From NCBI RefSeq assembly GCF_039679125.1, contig NZ_CP155551.1, positions 930,001 through 994,000 on the forward strand: a DNA stretch of 64,000 nt. The letters are read 5' to 3'. Below, in pieces: positions 16,981 to 25,005 of the stretch. A program made the translations under genes and the position numbers. Under the pieces are notes generated by a model. It made no database searches. It saw nothing but the letters and a program-made list of their open reading frames with translations, and was not told the DNA's origin. Each line of letters starts with the position of its first letter. The first letter of the stretch is position 1. The DNA is from Blastococcus sp. HT6-4 (GTDB lineage Bacteria > Actinomycetota > Actinomycetes > Mycobacteriales > Geodermatophilaceae).

Positions 16981-17873
16981 GCATCGAGCCGCCGGTCGGC
17001 GATGCCGACGTCCCCCGGTACTGGCGGGAACTCGGGCTGCCCGGGCTGGTCGACGTGCACGTGCACTTCCTCCCCGAGCCGGTGCAGGCCAAGGTCTGGC
17101 AGTACTTCGAGGCCGCCGGCACCCACTACGGGGCGGACTGGCCGGTCGCGTACCGGCTCCCCGTGGAGGAGCGGCTGGCCGTGCTCGACCGGCTGGGCGT
17201 GCGGGCGTTCCCGACGCTGCCGTACCCGCACAAGCCGGGGATGGCCGAGTGGCTGAACGAGTGGTCGCACGCGTTCGCCGCGGCGCACCCGCGGGTGCTG
17301 CAGTCGGCCACCTTCTACCCCGAGCCCGGGGCGCCGGCCTACGTGGCCGCGGCGCTCGACCGGGGTGCCCGGGTGTTCAAGGTGCACGTGCAGGTGGGTG
17401 CGTTCGATCCCCGTGACCGACTGCTCGACGAGGTCTGGGGGCGGCTCGAGGAGACCGGCACCCCGGTGGTCATCCACTGCGGCTCCGGGCCGCTCGCCGG
17501 CGAGCACACCGGGCCGGCGCCCATGGCCGGGCTGCTCGAGCGGTTTCCCCGGCTGCAGCTGGTGATCGCGCACCTCGGCATGCCCGAGTACCGCGAGTTC
17601 CTCGAGCTGGCCGAGCGGTACGAGCGGGTGCACCTGGACACCACCATGTTCGCCACCGACTTCACCGAGCGGCTGATGCCGTTCGACCCGGCCGACCGGC
17701 CCAGGCTGTCGGACCTGCGCGGCAAGGTGCTGCTCGGCAGCGACTTCCCGTCCATCCCGTACCCCTACGCCCACCAGCTGGCCGCGCTGCACCGGCTGGA
17801 TCTCGGCGAGGACTGGCTGCGCGCCGTCCTCTGGGACAACGGGGCGCGGCTGTTCGGCCTGGAGGCGGCATGA
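16977..17873 (+). CDS. amidohydrolase (Amidohydrolase_2 / ACMSD-like)
   Basis: A 298-residue TIM-barrel metal hydrolase. The metal-site motifs are visible: DVHVHFLP near residue 26, VIHCGSG, VIAHLG and GSDFPSIPY, giving the HxH, His, His and Asp set of this superfamily. Members act on carboxylate, amide or decarboxylation substrates. The start GTG 16977 overlaps the oxidoreductase stop, and the stop overlaps the VOC gene start, so all three are co-translated. The exact substrate is not apparent. Confidence 0.87.
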   Translation: MSIEPPVGDADVPRYWRELGLPGLVDVHVHFLPEPVQAKVWQYFEAAGTHYGADWPVAYRLPVEERLAVLDRLGVRAFPTLPYPHKPGMAEWLNEWSHAFAAAHPRVLQSATFYPEPGAPAYVAAALDRGARVFKVHVQVGAFDPRDRLLDEVWGRLEETGTPVVIHCGSGPLAGEHTGPAPMAGLLERFPRLQLVIAHLGMPEYREFLELAERYERVHLDTTMFATDFTERLMPFDPADRPRLSDLRGKVLLGSDFPSIPYPYAHQLAALHRLDLGEDWLRAVLWDNGARLFGLEAA

Positions 17874-18238
17874 CCCGGTTCACGCTCACCGGCACGGTGC
17901 TCGACACGCCTGATCCGCAGGGGCTGGCCCGCTTCTACCAGCGGCTGCTCGGCTGGTCGCTGGGCACCGACGACCGGGAGTGGGTGACGCTCCACCCGGA
18001 GGGCGGCGGGGCCGGGCTGTCCTTCCAGCTGGAGCCCGGCCACGTTCCGCCGGTGTGGCCGGCCGGCGCCGGCGATCCGCGCATGCAGCTGCACCTCGAC
18101 ATCGCGGTCGACGACCTGGACGTCGCCGTGCAGCTCGCCGTCGAGGCCGGTGCCACGGTGGCCGCCTTCCAGCCGCAGGACCACGTCCGGGTGTGCCTCG
18201 ACCCGGCCGGCCACCCGTTCTGCCTGTACGTGCCCTGA
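17870..18238 (+). CDS. VOC-family (glyoxalase/bleomycin resistance-like) protein
   Basis: A 122-residue vicinal-oxygen-chelate protein. It has one full beta-alpha-beta-beta-beta repeat, TVLDTPDPQGLARFYQRLLGW, then QLHLDIAVDDLDVAVQLAVEAG and DPAGHPFCLYVP near the end. His and Glu-type ligands at the usual positions are only partly clear. ATG 17870 overlaps the upstream TGA. It is the last gene of the oxidoreductase-amidohydrolase operon and is followed by a hairpin. Confidence 0.87.
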   Translation: MTRFTLTGTVLDTPDPQGLARFYQRLLGWSLGTDDREWVTLHPEGGGAGLSFQLEPGHVPPVWPAGAGDPRMQLHLDIAVDDLDVAVQLAVEAGATVAAFQPQDHVRVCLDPAGHPFCLYVP

Positions 18239-18241
18239 CAT

Positions 18242-18263
18242 CCGGTGGCCGCCCGGCCACCGG
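18242..18263 (+). terminator. terminator hairpin after the VOC gene
   Basis: Arms CCGGTGGCC (18242-18250) and GGCCACCGG (18255-18263) with loop GCCC, 3 bases after the stop codon. Confidence 0.65.
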
Positions 18264-18416
18264 CTGCCTGGCCGCACGCCCCGTGCCCGCCGTGCCCGCC
18301 GCGTCCACCGTCCGGTCGCCGCACCCCGACGACAGCCCGGCCGTCGCCGGGCTGCTCGTCGCCGCGGTCGCGCGCGGCGACGGCCGGGCGGAGGGGCGCC
18401 CGTAGCCTGGATCCCC

Positions 18417-19416
18417 GTGTCCACGTCCCGCATCCCCGTCCCCGACGGCCTGACCGTCCGACCCCTGCGAGCCGACGACGCCGATGCGGTCGCCGCACTG
18501 CTCGCCGCGGCGGAGGCGGTGGACCACACCGGCGACCATCCCGACGCCGCCGACCTCACGGAGCTGTGGGTCAACGAGCTGGTCGACCTCGAGCACGACG
18601 GCCGGCTGGTGCAGCACCGCGACGGCACCGTCGTCGGCTACGCCACCACCATCGCCCCGCCGACGTTCCGGGACGCCTACGGCGTGCACCTGCAGGGCCG
18701 GGTGCACCCGGACTGGCGGGGTCGGGGCATCGGCCGGGCGCTGCTGGACTGGCAGCTCGAGCGCGGGGCCGAGCTGCACGCGACGCGCCATCCGGACGCG
18801 CCGGCGGCTCACCGCGACCGTGTACACCAGCCAGACGTCCGTGGAGGCGCTGCTGCGCCGGGCCGGTCTGGAGCAGCTGCGCTGGTTCTTCCACATGGAG
18901 CGTCCGCTCACCGGGCTGCCCGACCGCCGGGTGGTCGAGGGCGTGCACCTGGTGTCCTTCACCTGGGACCGCGACGAGGAGGTGCGGCGCGCGCACAACG
19001 CGGCGTTCACCGAGCACTACGGGTCCAGCGAGCGCGACGTCGTCTCCTGGCAGGTGATGTTCAGCGGCATGCGAGCCTTCCGCCCCGACCTGTCGGTGCT
19101 GGCGGTGATCGACGGCGAGGTCGTCGCCTACGCGCTGGCCTACGTGCACGAGTCGGCCACGCGGGCGACCGGGACCCGGCAGTGCTACTTCGGGCAGATC
19201 GGCGTGGTGCCGCGGGCCCGGGGTCTCGGGCTGTCGAAGGCGGTCATCATCGAGGCGCTGCACGTGGCCGCGGCGAAGGACTGCGGGACGGCGGGGCTGG
19301 AGGTCGACAGCGAGAACTCAACGGGGGCGCTCGGTCTCTACGAGAGCCTCGGTTTCCGGACGGCGCACACCCAGGTCTCCTGGTCCAGGCGGCTGTCCCC
19401 GCTGCCGCGTGACTAA
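18417..19416 (+). pseudogene. tandem GNAT acetyltransferase, split by a frameshift
   Basis: Two GNAT domains are encoded in different frames. From GTG 18417 the first frame reads a normal domain (VPDGLTVRPLRADD ... GRVHPDWRGRGIGRALLDW). The sense continues in the next frame from about 18808 (LTATVYTSQTSVEALLRRAGLE) through a second domain with QIGVVPRARGLGLSKAVI and ends at TAA 19416. The break lies in the GC run between 18795 and 18812, where one extra or two missing bases would restore a single protein of about 332 residues, the size of two-domain GNATs related to mycothiol synthase. It could be a real inactivating mutation or a sequence error. Both halves otherwise look intact. Confidence 0.8.
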
Positions 19417-19426
19417 GGTCCGGCGC

Positions 19427-20299
19427 ATGGTCAGCGCCGATCACCCCGTCTTCGACCCCGCCCTCGTCGGCCGTGCCCACCGCGCGGTCGATCCGCTGCA
19501 CTCCCAGCTCTACTTCGCCCCGGAGCAGGACGAGCACCTCAGCGCCATCGGGCTCAAGCCGGGGCGGATGTCCTACTTCGCCGGTCGCGCCGCCCCGATG
19601 GGTGCCGTGGGCGCCGGCGTCGTCACGGCGACGTTCTACAACTTCGCGCCGTCGCTGGTCGCGCACATGATCCCGCGGGCCTGGACGATCGCCTCGCCGG
19701 AGCGGGTGGTGGCCGCCCGCTGGGACGCCGCGCGGGCGTCGCTCACCCGGCTGCTGGGTGCGGAGGCCGCCGGGTCGCCGGAGGTCGCGGAGCTCGGCGG
19801 GCTGCTGCGCGAGGCCTGCGACGGACTCAGCGCGGAGGGCCGGCCGCTGTACGCCGGGCACGCCGACCTGCCGTGGCCCGAGGAGCCGCTGCTGGTCCTG
19901 TGGCACGGCGCCTCCTTGCTGCGCGAGCACCGCGGTGACGGGCACGTCGCCGTCCTGGTGCACGCAGGCCTGTCCGGGCTCGAGGCGCTGATCACCCACT
20001 GCGCCACCGGCCGGGGCTTCACCGAGCCGGCCGCCAAGGCCACCCGCGGCTGGAGCGACGAGCAATGGGCCGCCGGCTGTGCCGCCCTCGCCGACCGCGG
20101 GCTCCTCGACGACGCCGGGCTGACCGAGGAGGGCGCCGAGCTGCGCGCCCGGATCGAGGTGCAGACCGACGCGCTGGCGGCCGACCCGTGGCTGTCGCTG
20201 GGCGCGGAGAAGACGGCGCGGGTGGTCGAGCTGGGCAAGGGGCTGTCCCGCACCATCACCGCCAACGGCGCGTTCGGGCAAGGCATCTTCGGTCGCTGA
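19427..20299 (+). CDS. SCO6745-family helical protein, function unknown
   Basis: A 290-residue protein that I recognise as an SCO6745-type actinobacterial family by its N-terminal pattern: RAHRAVDPLHSQLYFAPE, then GRMSYFAGRAAPMG and VTATFYNFAPSLVAHMIPRAW. It is mostly alpha-helical, without membrane segments. The C-terminal half (about 200-285) reads like a winged-helix unit (DEQWAAGCAALADRGLLDDAG, described by its ends). No catalytic motif is evident. ATG 19427 is preferred over GTG 19409, which lies inside the previous gene. Confidence 0.75.
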   Translation: MVSADHPVFDPALVGRAHRAVDPLHSQLYFAPEQDEHLSAIGLKPGRMSYFAGRAAPMGAVGAGVVTATFYNFAPSLVAHMIPRAWTIASPERVVAARWDAARASLTRLLGAEAAGSPEVAELGGLLREACDGLSAEGRPLYAGHADLPWPEEPLLVLWHGASLLREHRGDGHVAVLVHAGLSGLEALITHCATGRGFTEPAAKATRGWSDEQWAAGCAALADRGLLDDAGLTEEGAELRARIEVQTDALAADPWLSLGAEKTARVVELGKGLSRTITANGAFGQGIFGR

Positions 20300-20302
20300 C
20301 CC

Positions 20303-20845
20303 GTGACGACCGACGACGACACCCCCCGCCTGCCGCCGGCCGCCGAGGACGGCGCCGTGGCCGAGCTCATGCGCGCCCGACGCGGCGGGCGGCTCAGCGC
20401 GCTCGACCTGCTGCTGCTGCACAGCCCGCCCGTCGCCGAGGGGTGGAACGCGCTCCTCGGCGCGCTGCGCTCCTCGACGCTGCCCGGCGACCTGCGGGAG
20501 CTGGTCGTCCTGCGGGTGGCGGTCCTGAACGACGCCGCCTTCGAGTGGGCGGCCCACGAGCCGATCGGCCGGCGCGCCGGTCTCACCGATGCGCAGCTCG
20601 AGCTGCTGCGCCGGCCGGACGCGGCCGGGGACGCCTGGTCCCCGGTGCAGTCCGCCGTCCTCGCGTTCACCGATGCCTCGACCCGCGCGGTGGCCGTCCC
20701 CGATGCGGTGTTCGCCGCGGTGCGCGAACACCTCGACGACCGGCAGGTCGTCGAGCTCACGGCCACCGTCGCCGGCTACGCCATGGTGTCGCGGTTCCTC
20801 GTCGCGCTCGAGATCCCGCCACCCACGGGCGAGGTCGCCGGCTAG
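20303..20845 (+). CDS. carboxymuconolactone decarboxylase-like (AhpD fold) protein
   Basis: A 180-residue helical protein. The core block LRELVVLRVAVLNDAAFEWAAHEPIGRRAGL is typical of the CMD family (shown by AFEWAAHEP), with Glu and His conserved but without the CxxC of peroxidase-type AhpD. Members are decarboxylases or related enzymes of unknown substrate. GTG 20303 lies three bases after the upstream stop, so the gene pairs with the SCO6745-like gene. Confidence 0.82.
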   Translation: MTTDDDTPRLPPAAEDGAVAELMRARRGGRLSALDLLLLHSPPVAEGWNALLGALRSSTLPGDLRELVVLRVAVLNDAAFEWAAHEPIGRRAGLTDAQLELLRRPDAAGDAWSPVQSAVLAFTDASTRAVAVPDAVFAAVREHLDDRQVVELTATVAGYAMVSRFLVALEIPPPTGEVAG

Positions 20846-20994
20846 CTCGCGCCTCCGGCGACGGGGTCGGCAGCGCGCGAGAGCGGCGCGCTCACCCGTG
20901 TGGGCGAACACACCTCGGGCCCGGGGCGGCTGCCGTGGGATCATGGACGACGGCCGTGGCACGAGGCGGCGGCCCGACCCGGGAGGAGGACGCG

Positions 20995-21042
20995 GTGCGC
21001 AGCGAGCCTCCCAGTACCGAGCCCGAGGTCCTCCCCGCCTGA
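20995..21042 (+). CDS. 15-residue Pro/Glu-rich ORF upstream of corA, possible leader peptide
   Basis: A tiny ORF, GTG 20995 to TGA 21042, encoding MRSEPPSTEPEVLPA. A near-perfect ribosome site GGGAGGAGGA ends four bases before the start, stronger than most in this window. Four of fifteen residues are Pro and three are Glu. It lies 76 bases before the corA start. A 7-bp stem (GCGACGG 21055-21061 with CCGTCGC 21098-21104) spans the gap and ends just before the corA ribosome site. Enterobacterial MgtL is a Pro/acidic leader peptide that senses Mg2+ for a Mg2+ transporter. A similar role here is inference. Confidence 0.4.
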   Translation: MRSEPPSTEPEVLPA

Positions 21043-21118
21043 CCCGCACCGGCTGCGACGGCGCGCGAGGACCGCTCCGGTGTCCACCGCTGTCCCCCCG
21101 TCGCCCCGGGAGCCCGCC

Positions 21119-22270
21119 ATGGCCGAGCGTCGTCGTGCGCCGCTGACCGCCCTGTCCACCCTCACCCGCCGTCCGCGGGTGGAGGTGTTCACGCCCGTCG
21201 CCCACACCCCCGCACCCGCACCCGAATCCACTCCCCGGCCGCCGGCGCCGTCCCGGATGGTCGACAACGCCGTCTACTCCGACGGCTACCGGGTCGCCAC
21301 CCCCGAGTCGGCTGCCGAGAGCCTGCAGGAGGTCACCGAGGGGGAGGGGCGGCTGGCGTGGCTGGGGCTCTACCGGCCGGAGCCGGGGGAGCTGGGGGAG
21401 CTGGCCGAGCTGTTCGACCTGCCGGAGCTCGCCGTCGAGGACGCGATCAAGGCCCACCAGCGGCCCAAGTTCGAGCGCTACGGCAGCACGCTGTTCGTAG
21501 TCCTCAAGGCCGCGCGGTACCTCGATGCGGTCGAGGAGGTCGAGTTCGGCGAGCTGCACCTGTTCCTCGGGCCGCACTTCGCGATCACCGTCCGGCACAG
21601 CGAGTCGCCGGACCTGTCCCGGGTGCGCCGCCGGCTCGAGAGCGACCCGGCGCTGCTGGCCAAGGGCAGCGAGTCGGTGCTGTACGCGACGCTCGACGCC
21701 GTCGTCGACGGGTACCGGCCGGTGGTCGACGGGCTGGCCAACGACATCGACGAGATCGAGACGCAGGTCTTCGGCGGCGACCCCGGGGTCTCCCGGCGCA
21801 TCTACGAGCTGTCGCAGGAGGTGCTGGAGTTCCAGCGCGCCGCCCAGCCGCTCACCGGCATCATCGCCGGGCTCACCGCCGGCTTCGACAAGTACGGGGT
21901 GGACGAGGAGCTGCGCAGCTACCTGCGTGACGTCGCCGACCACGTCATCCAGGTCAACGAGCGGGTGGAGGGCTTCCGCCTGCAGCTGCGCGACATCCTC
22001 ACGGTCAACGCGACGCTGGTGGCGCAGCGGCAGAACGAGGAGATCCGCGAGCTCACCGAGACGAGCATCGCCCAGGGCGAGGAGGTCAAGAAGATCTCTG
22101 CCTGGGCGGCCATCCTGTTCGCGCCCAGTCTGGTGGGCGGGGTCTACGGCATGAACTTCGACCAGATGCCCGAGCTCGACGAGTGGTGGGGCTACCCGTT
22201 CGCGCTGCTGCTGATGGTCAGCGTCAGCCTCACCCTCTACCTGGTCTTCAAGCGCCGCGACTGGATCTGA
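21119..22270 (+). CDS. corA: CorA-family magnesium/cobalt transporter
   Basis: A 383-residue transporter. A Pro-rich N-terminal tail of about 40 residues leads into the CorA cytoplasmic funnel domain, the long stalk helix with RQNEEIRELTETSIAQGEEVKKISAWA (described by its ends), and two C-terminal helices. The pore signature is YGMNF, within GGVYGMNFDQMPEL, and the protein ends KRRDW, as CorA proteins do with a basic tail. It should form a homopentamer carrying Mg2+, Co2+ or Ni2+. ATG 21119 has a GGGAG ribosome site; GTG 21080 is an alternative. The tiny ORF upstream may regulate it. Confidence 0.93.
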   Translation: MAERRRAPLTALSTLTRRPRVEVFTPVAHTPAPAPESTPRPPAPSRMVDNAVYSDGYRVATPESAAESLQEVTEGEGRLAWLGLYRPEPGELGELAELFDLPELAVEDAIKAHQRPKFERYGSTLFVVLKAARYLDAVEEVEFGELHLFLGPHFAITVRHSESPDLSRVRRRLESDPALLAKGSESVLYATLDAVVDGYRPVVDGLANDIDEIETQVFGGDPGVSRRIYELSQEVLEFQRAAQPLTGIIAGLTAGFDKYGVDEELRSYLRDVADHVIQVNERVEGFRLQLRDILTVNATLVAQRQNEEIRELTETSIAQGEEVKKISAWAAILFAPSLVGGVYGMNFDQMPELDEWWGYPFALLLMVSVSLTLYLVFKRRDWI

Positions 22271-22337
22271 CCGCCCGCCGGCGGCGCGGGGAACAACTCC
22301 CGGAGCGGTGCCGTTAGACTGGTCGAACAACTACACA

Positions 22338-22710
22338 GGGGGCGATTGGTCTCGACTGCGGTCGTTTGACCAGGGGAAGCGAGCCGAGGAAGGCAACGAT
22401 GATCTCGTTAACCATCCGTTGCAAAAAACACAAGCGCCGATTCCAATCAGCGCGACTTCGCTCTCGCTGCCTGACGGCAGCTAGGCGAGTCTGTCAGCCC
22501 GGGTTCGTCATCGGCCCGGATCCTGGCATCAGCTAGATGACTCACCGCACGCACCGGTCGCGGGTGCGTGTGGGACACCGAACAGCGACTGGGCCCGTCA
22601 TCCCGACTCGTTCGTGAGATCGGGAGGGCCGAGCAGAGGCAGAGCGAACTGCGCTCGGAGAAGCCCTGGTGATGCGTCGCAGGACGCGGGTTCGATTCCC
22701 GCCGCCTCCA
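22338..22710 (+). ncRNA. ssrA: transfer-messenger RNA (tmRNA)
   Basis: The acceptor stem pairs GGGGGCG (22338-22344) with CGCCTCC (22703-22709), with discriminator A at 22710. The T-arm reads GGGTTCGATTCCC just before. The following bases are CC, then C rather than A, so the CCA end is not fully encoded. The resume codon is GCA at 22421, and the tag ORF runs to TGA 22474, encoding AKNTSADSNQRDFALAA with the usual LAA degradation end. With SmpB it rescues stalled ribosomes and tags the unfinished protein. Confidence 0.96.
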
Positions 22711-22715
22711 CCCCG

Positions 22716-22754
22716 ACGAGAGCCCGGGAGGTCACTGACCTCCCGGGCTCTCGT
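22716..22754 (+). terminator. terminator of the tmRNA gene
   Basis: A near-continuous palindrome of two 19-base arms (22716-22734 and 22736-22754), starting six bases after the tmRNA 3' end. The arms are exactly complementary (ACGAGAGCCCGGGAGGTCA and its reverse). Confidence 0.85.
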
Positions 22755-22981
22755 GCGTCCGGGCCGGGCAGAAGGCGCCCCGGCGACGGGTGGTCCGGCT
22801 GGCCTCCGCTCGGTCGGTGCTGCTGGCGACGACGTCCTCGGCGGCGCACCGGCGCATCGCTCCGACCACGACTCCCCGGCAGCGGGAGGGCCCGACTCCT
22901 GACATCCTCTCTCCGACGGCGCGACGTCGACCGGCGCTCCATGAGTGCGCAGGCTCGGCGGATCACGACACAGGAGGTCGC

Positions 22982-24616
22982 ATGAGCACGACGGCGGGGC
23001 CGGCCCCGGGGCAGGCTGACGAGGAGCGCCGTCGCGGCGCGTTCAGCTCCCGGCGCGTCTTCATCCTGGCGGCGATCGGCTCGGCGGTCGGGCTCGGCAA
23101 CATCTGGCGGTTCCCGTACGTCGCCTACGAGAACGGCGGCGGCGCCTTCCTGCTGCCCTACCTGGTCGCGCTGCTGACCGCCGGCATCCCGTTCCTGCTG
23201 CTCGACTACGCGATCGGCCACCGCCACCGCGGCTCCGCGCCGCTCTCCTTCGCCCGGCTGCGCCGCGGCACCGAGGGGCTCGGCTGGTGGCAGGTGGGCA
23301 TCTGCTTCGTCATCGCCGTCTACTACGCCGCGGTGCTGGCCTGGGCGCTGCGCTACACCTTCTTCTCGATCGACCAGGCCTGGGGCGCCGACCCAGAGGC
23401 GTTCTTCTTCGAGGAGTTCCTCCAGGCCGGTGACGTCGCGGTCACCGCCGACGTGGTGCCCGGGGTGCTCGTGCCCCTGGCGCTGGTCTGGCTGGCCGTC
23501 CTGGTGATCATGGCCCTCGGCGTCCAGCGCGGGATCGGGATGGTCTCGCTGGTCTTCATCCCGCTCCTGGTGCTCACCTTCGTCGCCCTCGTCGTGCAGG
23601 CGCTGCTGCTGCCGGGCGCAGGGATCGGCCTCGACGCGTTCTTCGCGCCCGACTGGTCGGCACTCACCTCGGCCCCCGTCTGGGCCGCCGCGTTCGGTCA
23701 GATCTTCTTCTCGCTGTCGGTCGGCTTCGGCATCATGATCACGTATGCCTCGTACGTCAGCCGCCGCGAGGACATGGTCGGCTCCGGCCTCGTCGTGGGC
23801 TTCTCGAACTCCGGCTTCGAGCTGCTCGCCGGCATCGGGGTGTTCGCCGCCCTGGGCTTCATGGCCCAGGCCAACGGGGTCGCGGTCGACGAGGTCGCCA
23901 GCGGCGGGATCGGCCTGGCCTTCATCGCCTTCCCGGCGATCATCAGCGAAGCACCCGGCGGCGCCCTCCTCGGCGTCCTGTTCTTCGGGTCGCTGGTCAT
24001 CGCCGGCATCACGTCGCTGATCAGCGTGATCGAGGTGGTGATCTCCGCGGTCCGCGACAAGCTCGACACCGGCCGCCTCACCGCGACCCTCGCCGTCGGC
24101 GTTCCCGCCGCGGTGCTGAGTCTGGTGCTCTTCAGCACGACGAGCGGCGTCTACGTGCTCGACGTCGTCGACCACTTCGTCAACCAGTACGGCATCCTCG
24201 TCGTGGCGCTGGTCAGCATGCTGGTCGTCGCCTGGGCGCTCCGGGCCCTGCCCGCTCTCGGTACGCACCTGAACGTCCACGGCCGTCCCCAGGTCGGCAC
24301 CGGCTGGCGGCTGCTGACGAGCGTCGTCGCCCCGTTGGGCCTGGCCGTCGTCCTCGTCCTCGGGCTGCGGGACGACATCGCCGCGCCCTACGAGGACTAC
24401 CCCGCCTGGCTCCTGCTGGTCCTCGGCTGGGCGTTGGTCGTGGCCCTGCCGCTCATCGGCTTCCTCCTCGCCCGGCTGCCGTGGCGCGACGGGACCCACC
24501 TGGACGGACCACCGCCCGGCTCCGATCCGGCGGCGCCCCTGCACCCGACCCCCGCGACGGGCCCGGCCGCCCACAACCCCCCGGCGATCGGGCAGGACGA
24601 GGGAGGACTCCGATGA
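22982..24616 (+). CDS. neurotransmitter:sodium symporter, likely methionine/alanine importer large subunit
   Basis: A 544-residue NSS-family transporter (LeuT fold). The hallmark first helix reads AIGSAVGLGNIWRFPYVAYENGGGAF (shown by GSAVGLGNIWRFPY), with the unwound Gly region that binds substrate and Na+. About eleven to twelve helices follow, then a hydrophilic Pro-rich tail after residue 500. ATG 22982 has a GGAGG ribosome site. It overlaps a 44-residue single-helix gene that matches the MetS small subunit, as in the MetPS methionine/alanine importer of corynebacteria. The substrate is inferred from that pairing. Confidence 0.9.
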   Translation: MSTTAGPAPGQADEERRRGAFSSRRVFILAAIGSAVGLGNIWRFPYVAYENGGGAFLLPYLVALLTAGIPFLLLDYAIGHRHRGSAPLSFARLRRGTEGLGWWQVGICFVIAVYYAAVLAWALRYTFFSIDQAWGADPEAFFFEEFLQAGDVAVTADVVPGVLVPLALVWLAVLVIMALGVQRGIGMVSLVFIPLLVLTFVALVVQALLLPGAGIGLDAFFAPDWSALTSAPVWAAAFGQIFFSLSVGFGIMITYASYVSRREDMVGSGLVVGFSNSGFELLAGIGVFAALGFMAQANGVAVDEVASGGIGLAFIAFPAIISEAPGGALLGVLFFGSLVIAGITSLISVIEVVISAVRDKLDTGRLTATLAVGVPAAVLSLVLFSTTSGVYVLDVVDHFVNQYGILVVALVSMLVVAWALRALPALGTHLNVHGRPQVGTGWRLLTSVVAPLGLAVVLVLGLRDDIAAPYEDYPAWLLLVLGWALVVALPLIGFLLARLPWRDGTHLDGPPPGSDPAAPLHPTPATGPAAHNPPAIGQDEGGLR

Positions 24617-24747
24617 GCACGCCCGCGATCGTGATGATGGTGGTGGCGATGGTCGTGATCTGGGGCGGTCTCGCCCTGGCCATCGCCAACCTGCTGCGCC
24701 ACGGCGCCGTCGAGGATCGGACCGAGAACCTGCGCCGGGACCGCTGA
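24613..24747 (+). CDS. small subunit of the NSS transporter (MetS-like)
   Basis: A 44-residue protein. The start ATG 24613 overlaps the transporter stop as ATGA. The sequence MSTPAIVMMVVAMVVIWGG, then a helix to about residue 29 (LAIANLLRHG) and a charged tail, matches the small membrane subunit that accompanies the methionine/alanine NSS importer. Such subunits are required for activity of MetP in corynebacteria. Confidence 0.88.
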   Translation: MSTPAIVMMVVAMVVIWGGLALAIANLLRHGAVEDRTENLRRDR

Positions 24748-25005
24748 CCCCGGGCGGACGACGGCCGGGGTCGGCAGGACGGCCGGAACCGTCATCACCG
24801 GCCTCGATGCGGACCATCAGCACATTCGTCTTCCGTGACCCACCGCACTCGCTGACAGTGATGCGCGTCGCATTCCGCGCATGCCGAACCCCGGCAGCCG
24901 TCCGCGCGGTCGTCGTCGGTCACGACGGCGTCCGGTTGCGGGCGGTCCGTGCCGGACGGCGCGGCTGCAGCCGATCGCTGCGGCCGACCGACGAAGGGGA
25001 GTCGC

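Noticed and set aside
22711-22981. A metabolite riboswitch (S-adenosylmethionine type) before the methionine/alanine importer genes.
   Set aside because: Apart from the tmRNA terminator no conserved core or paired elements are recognisable.
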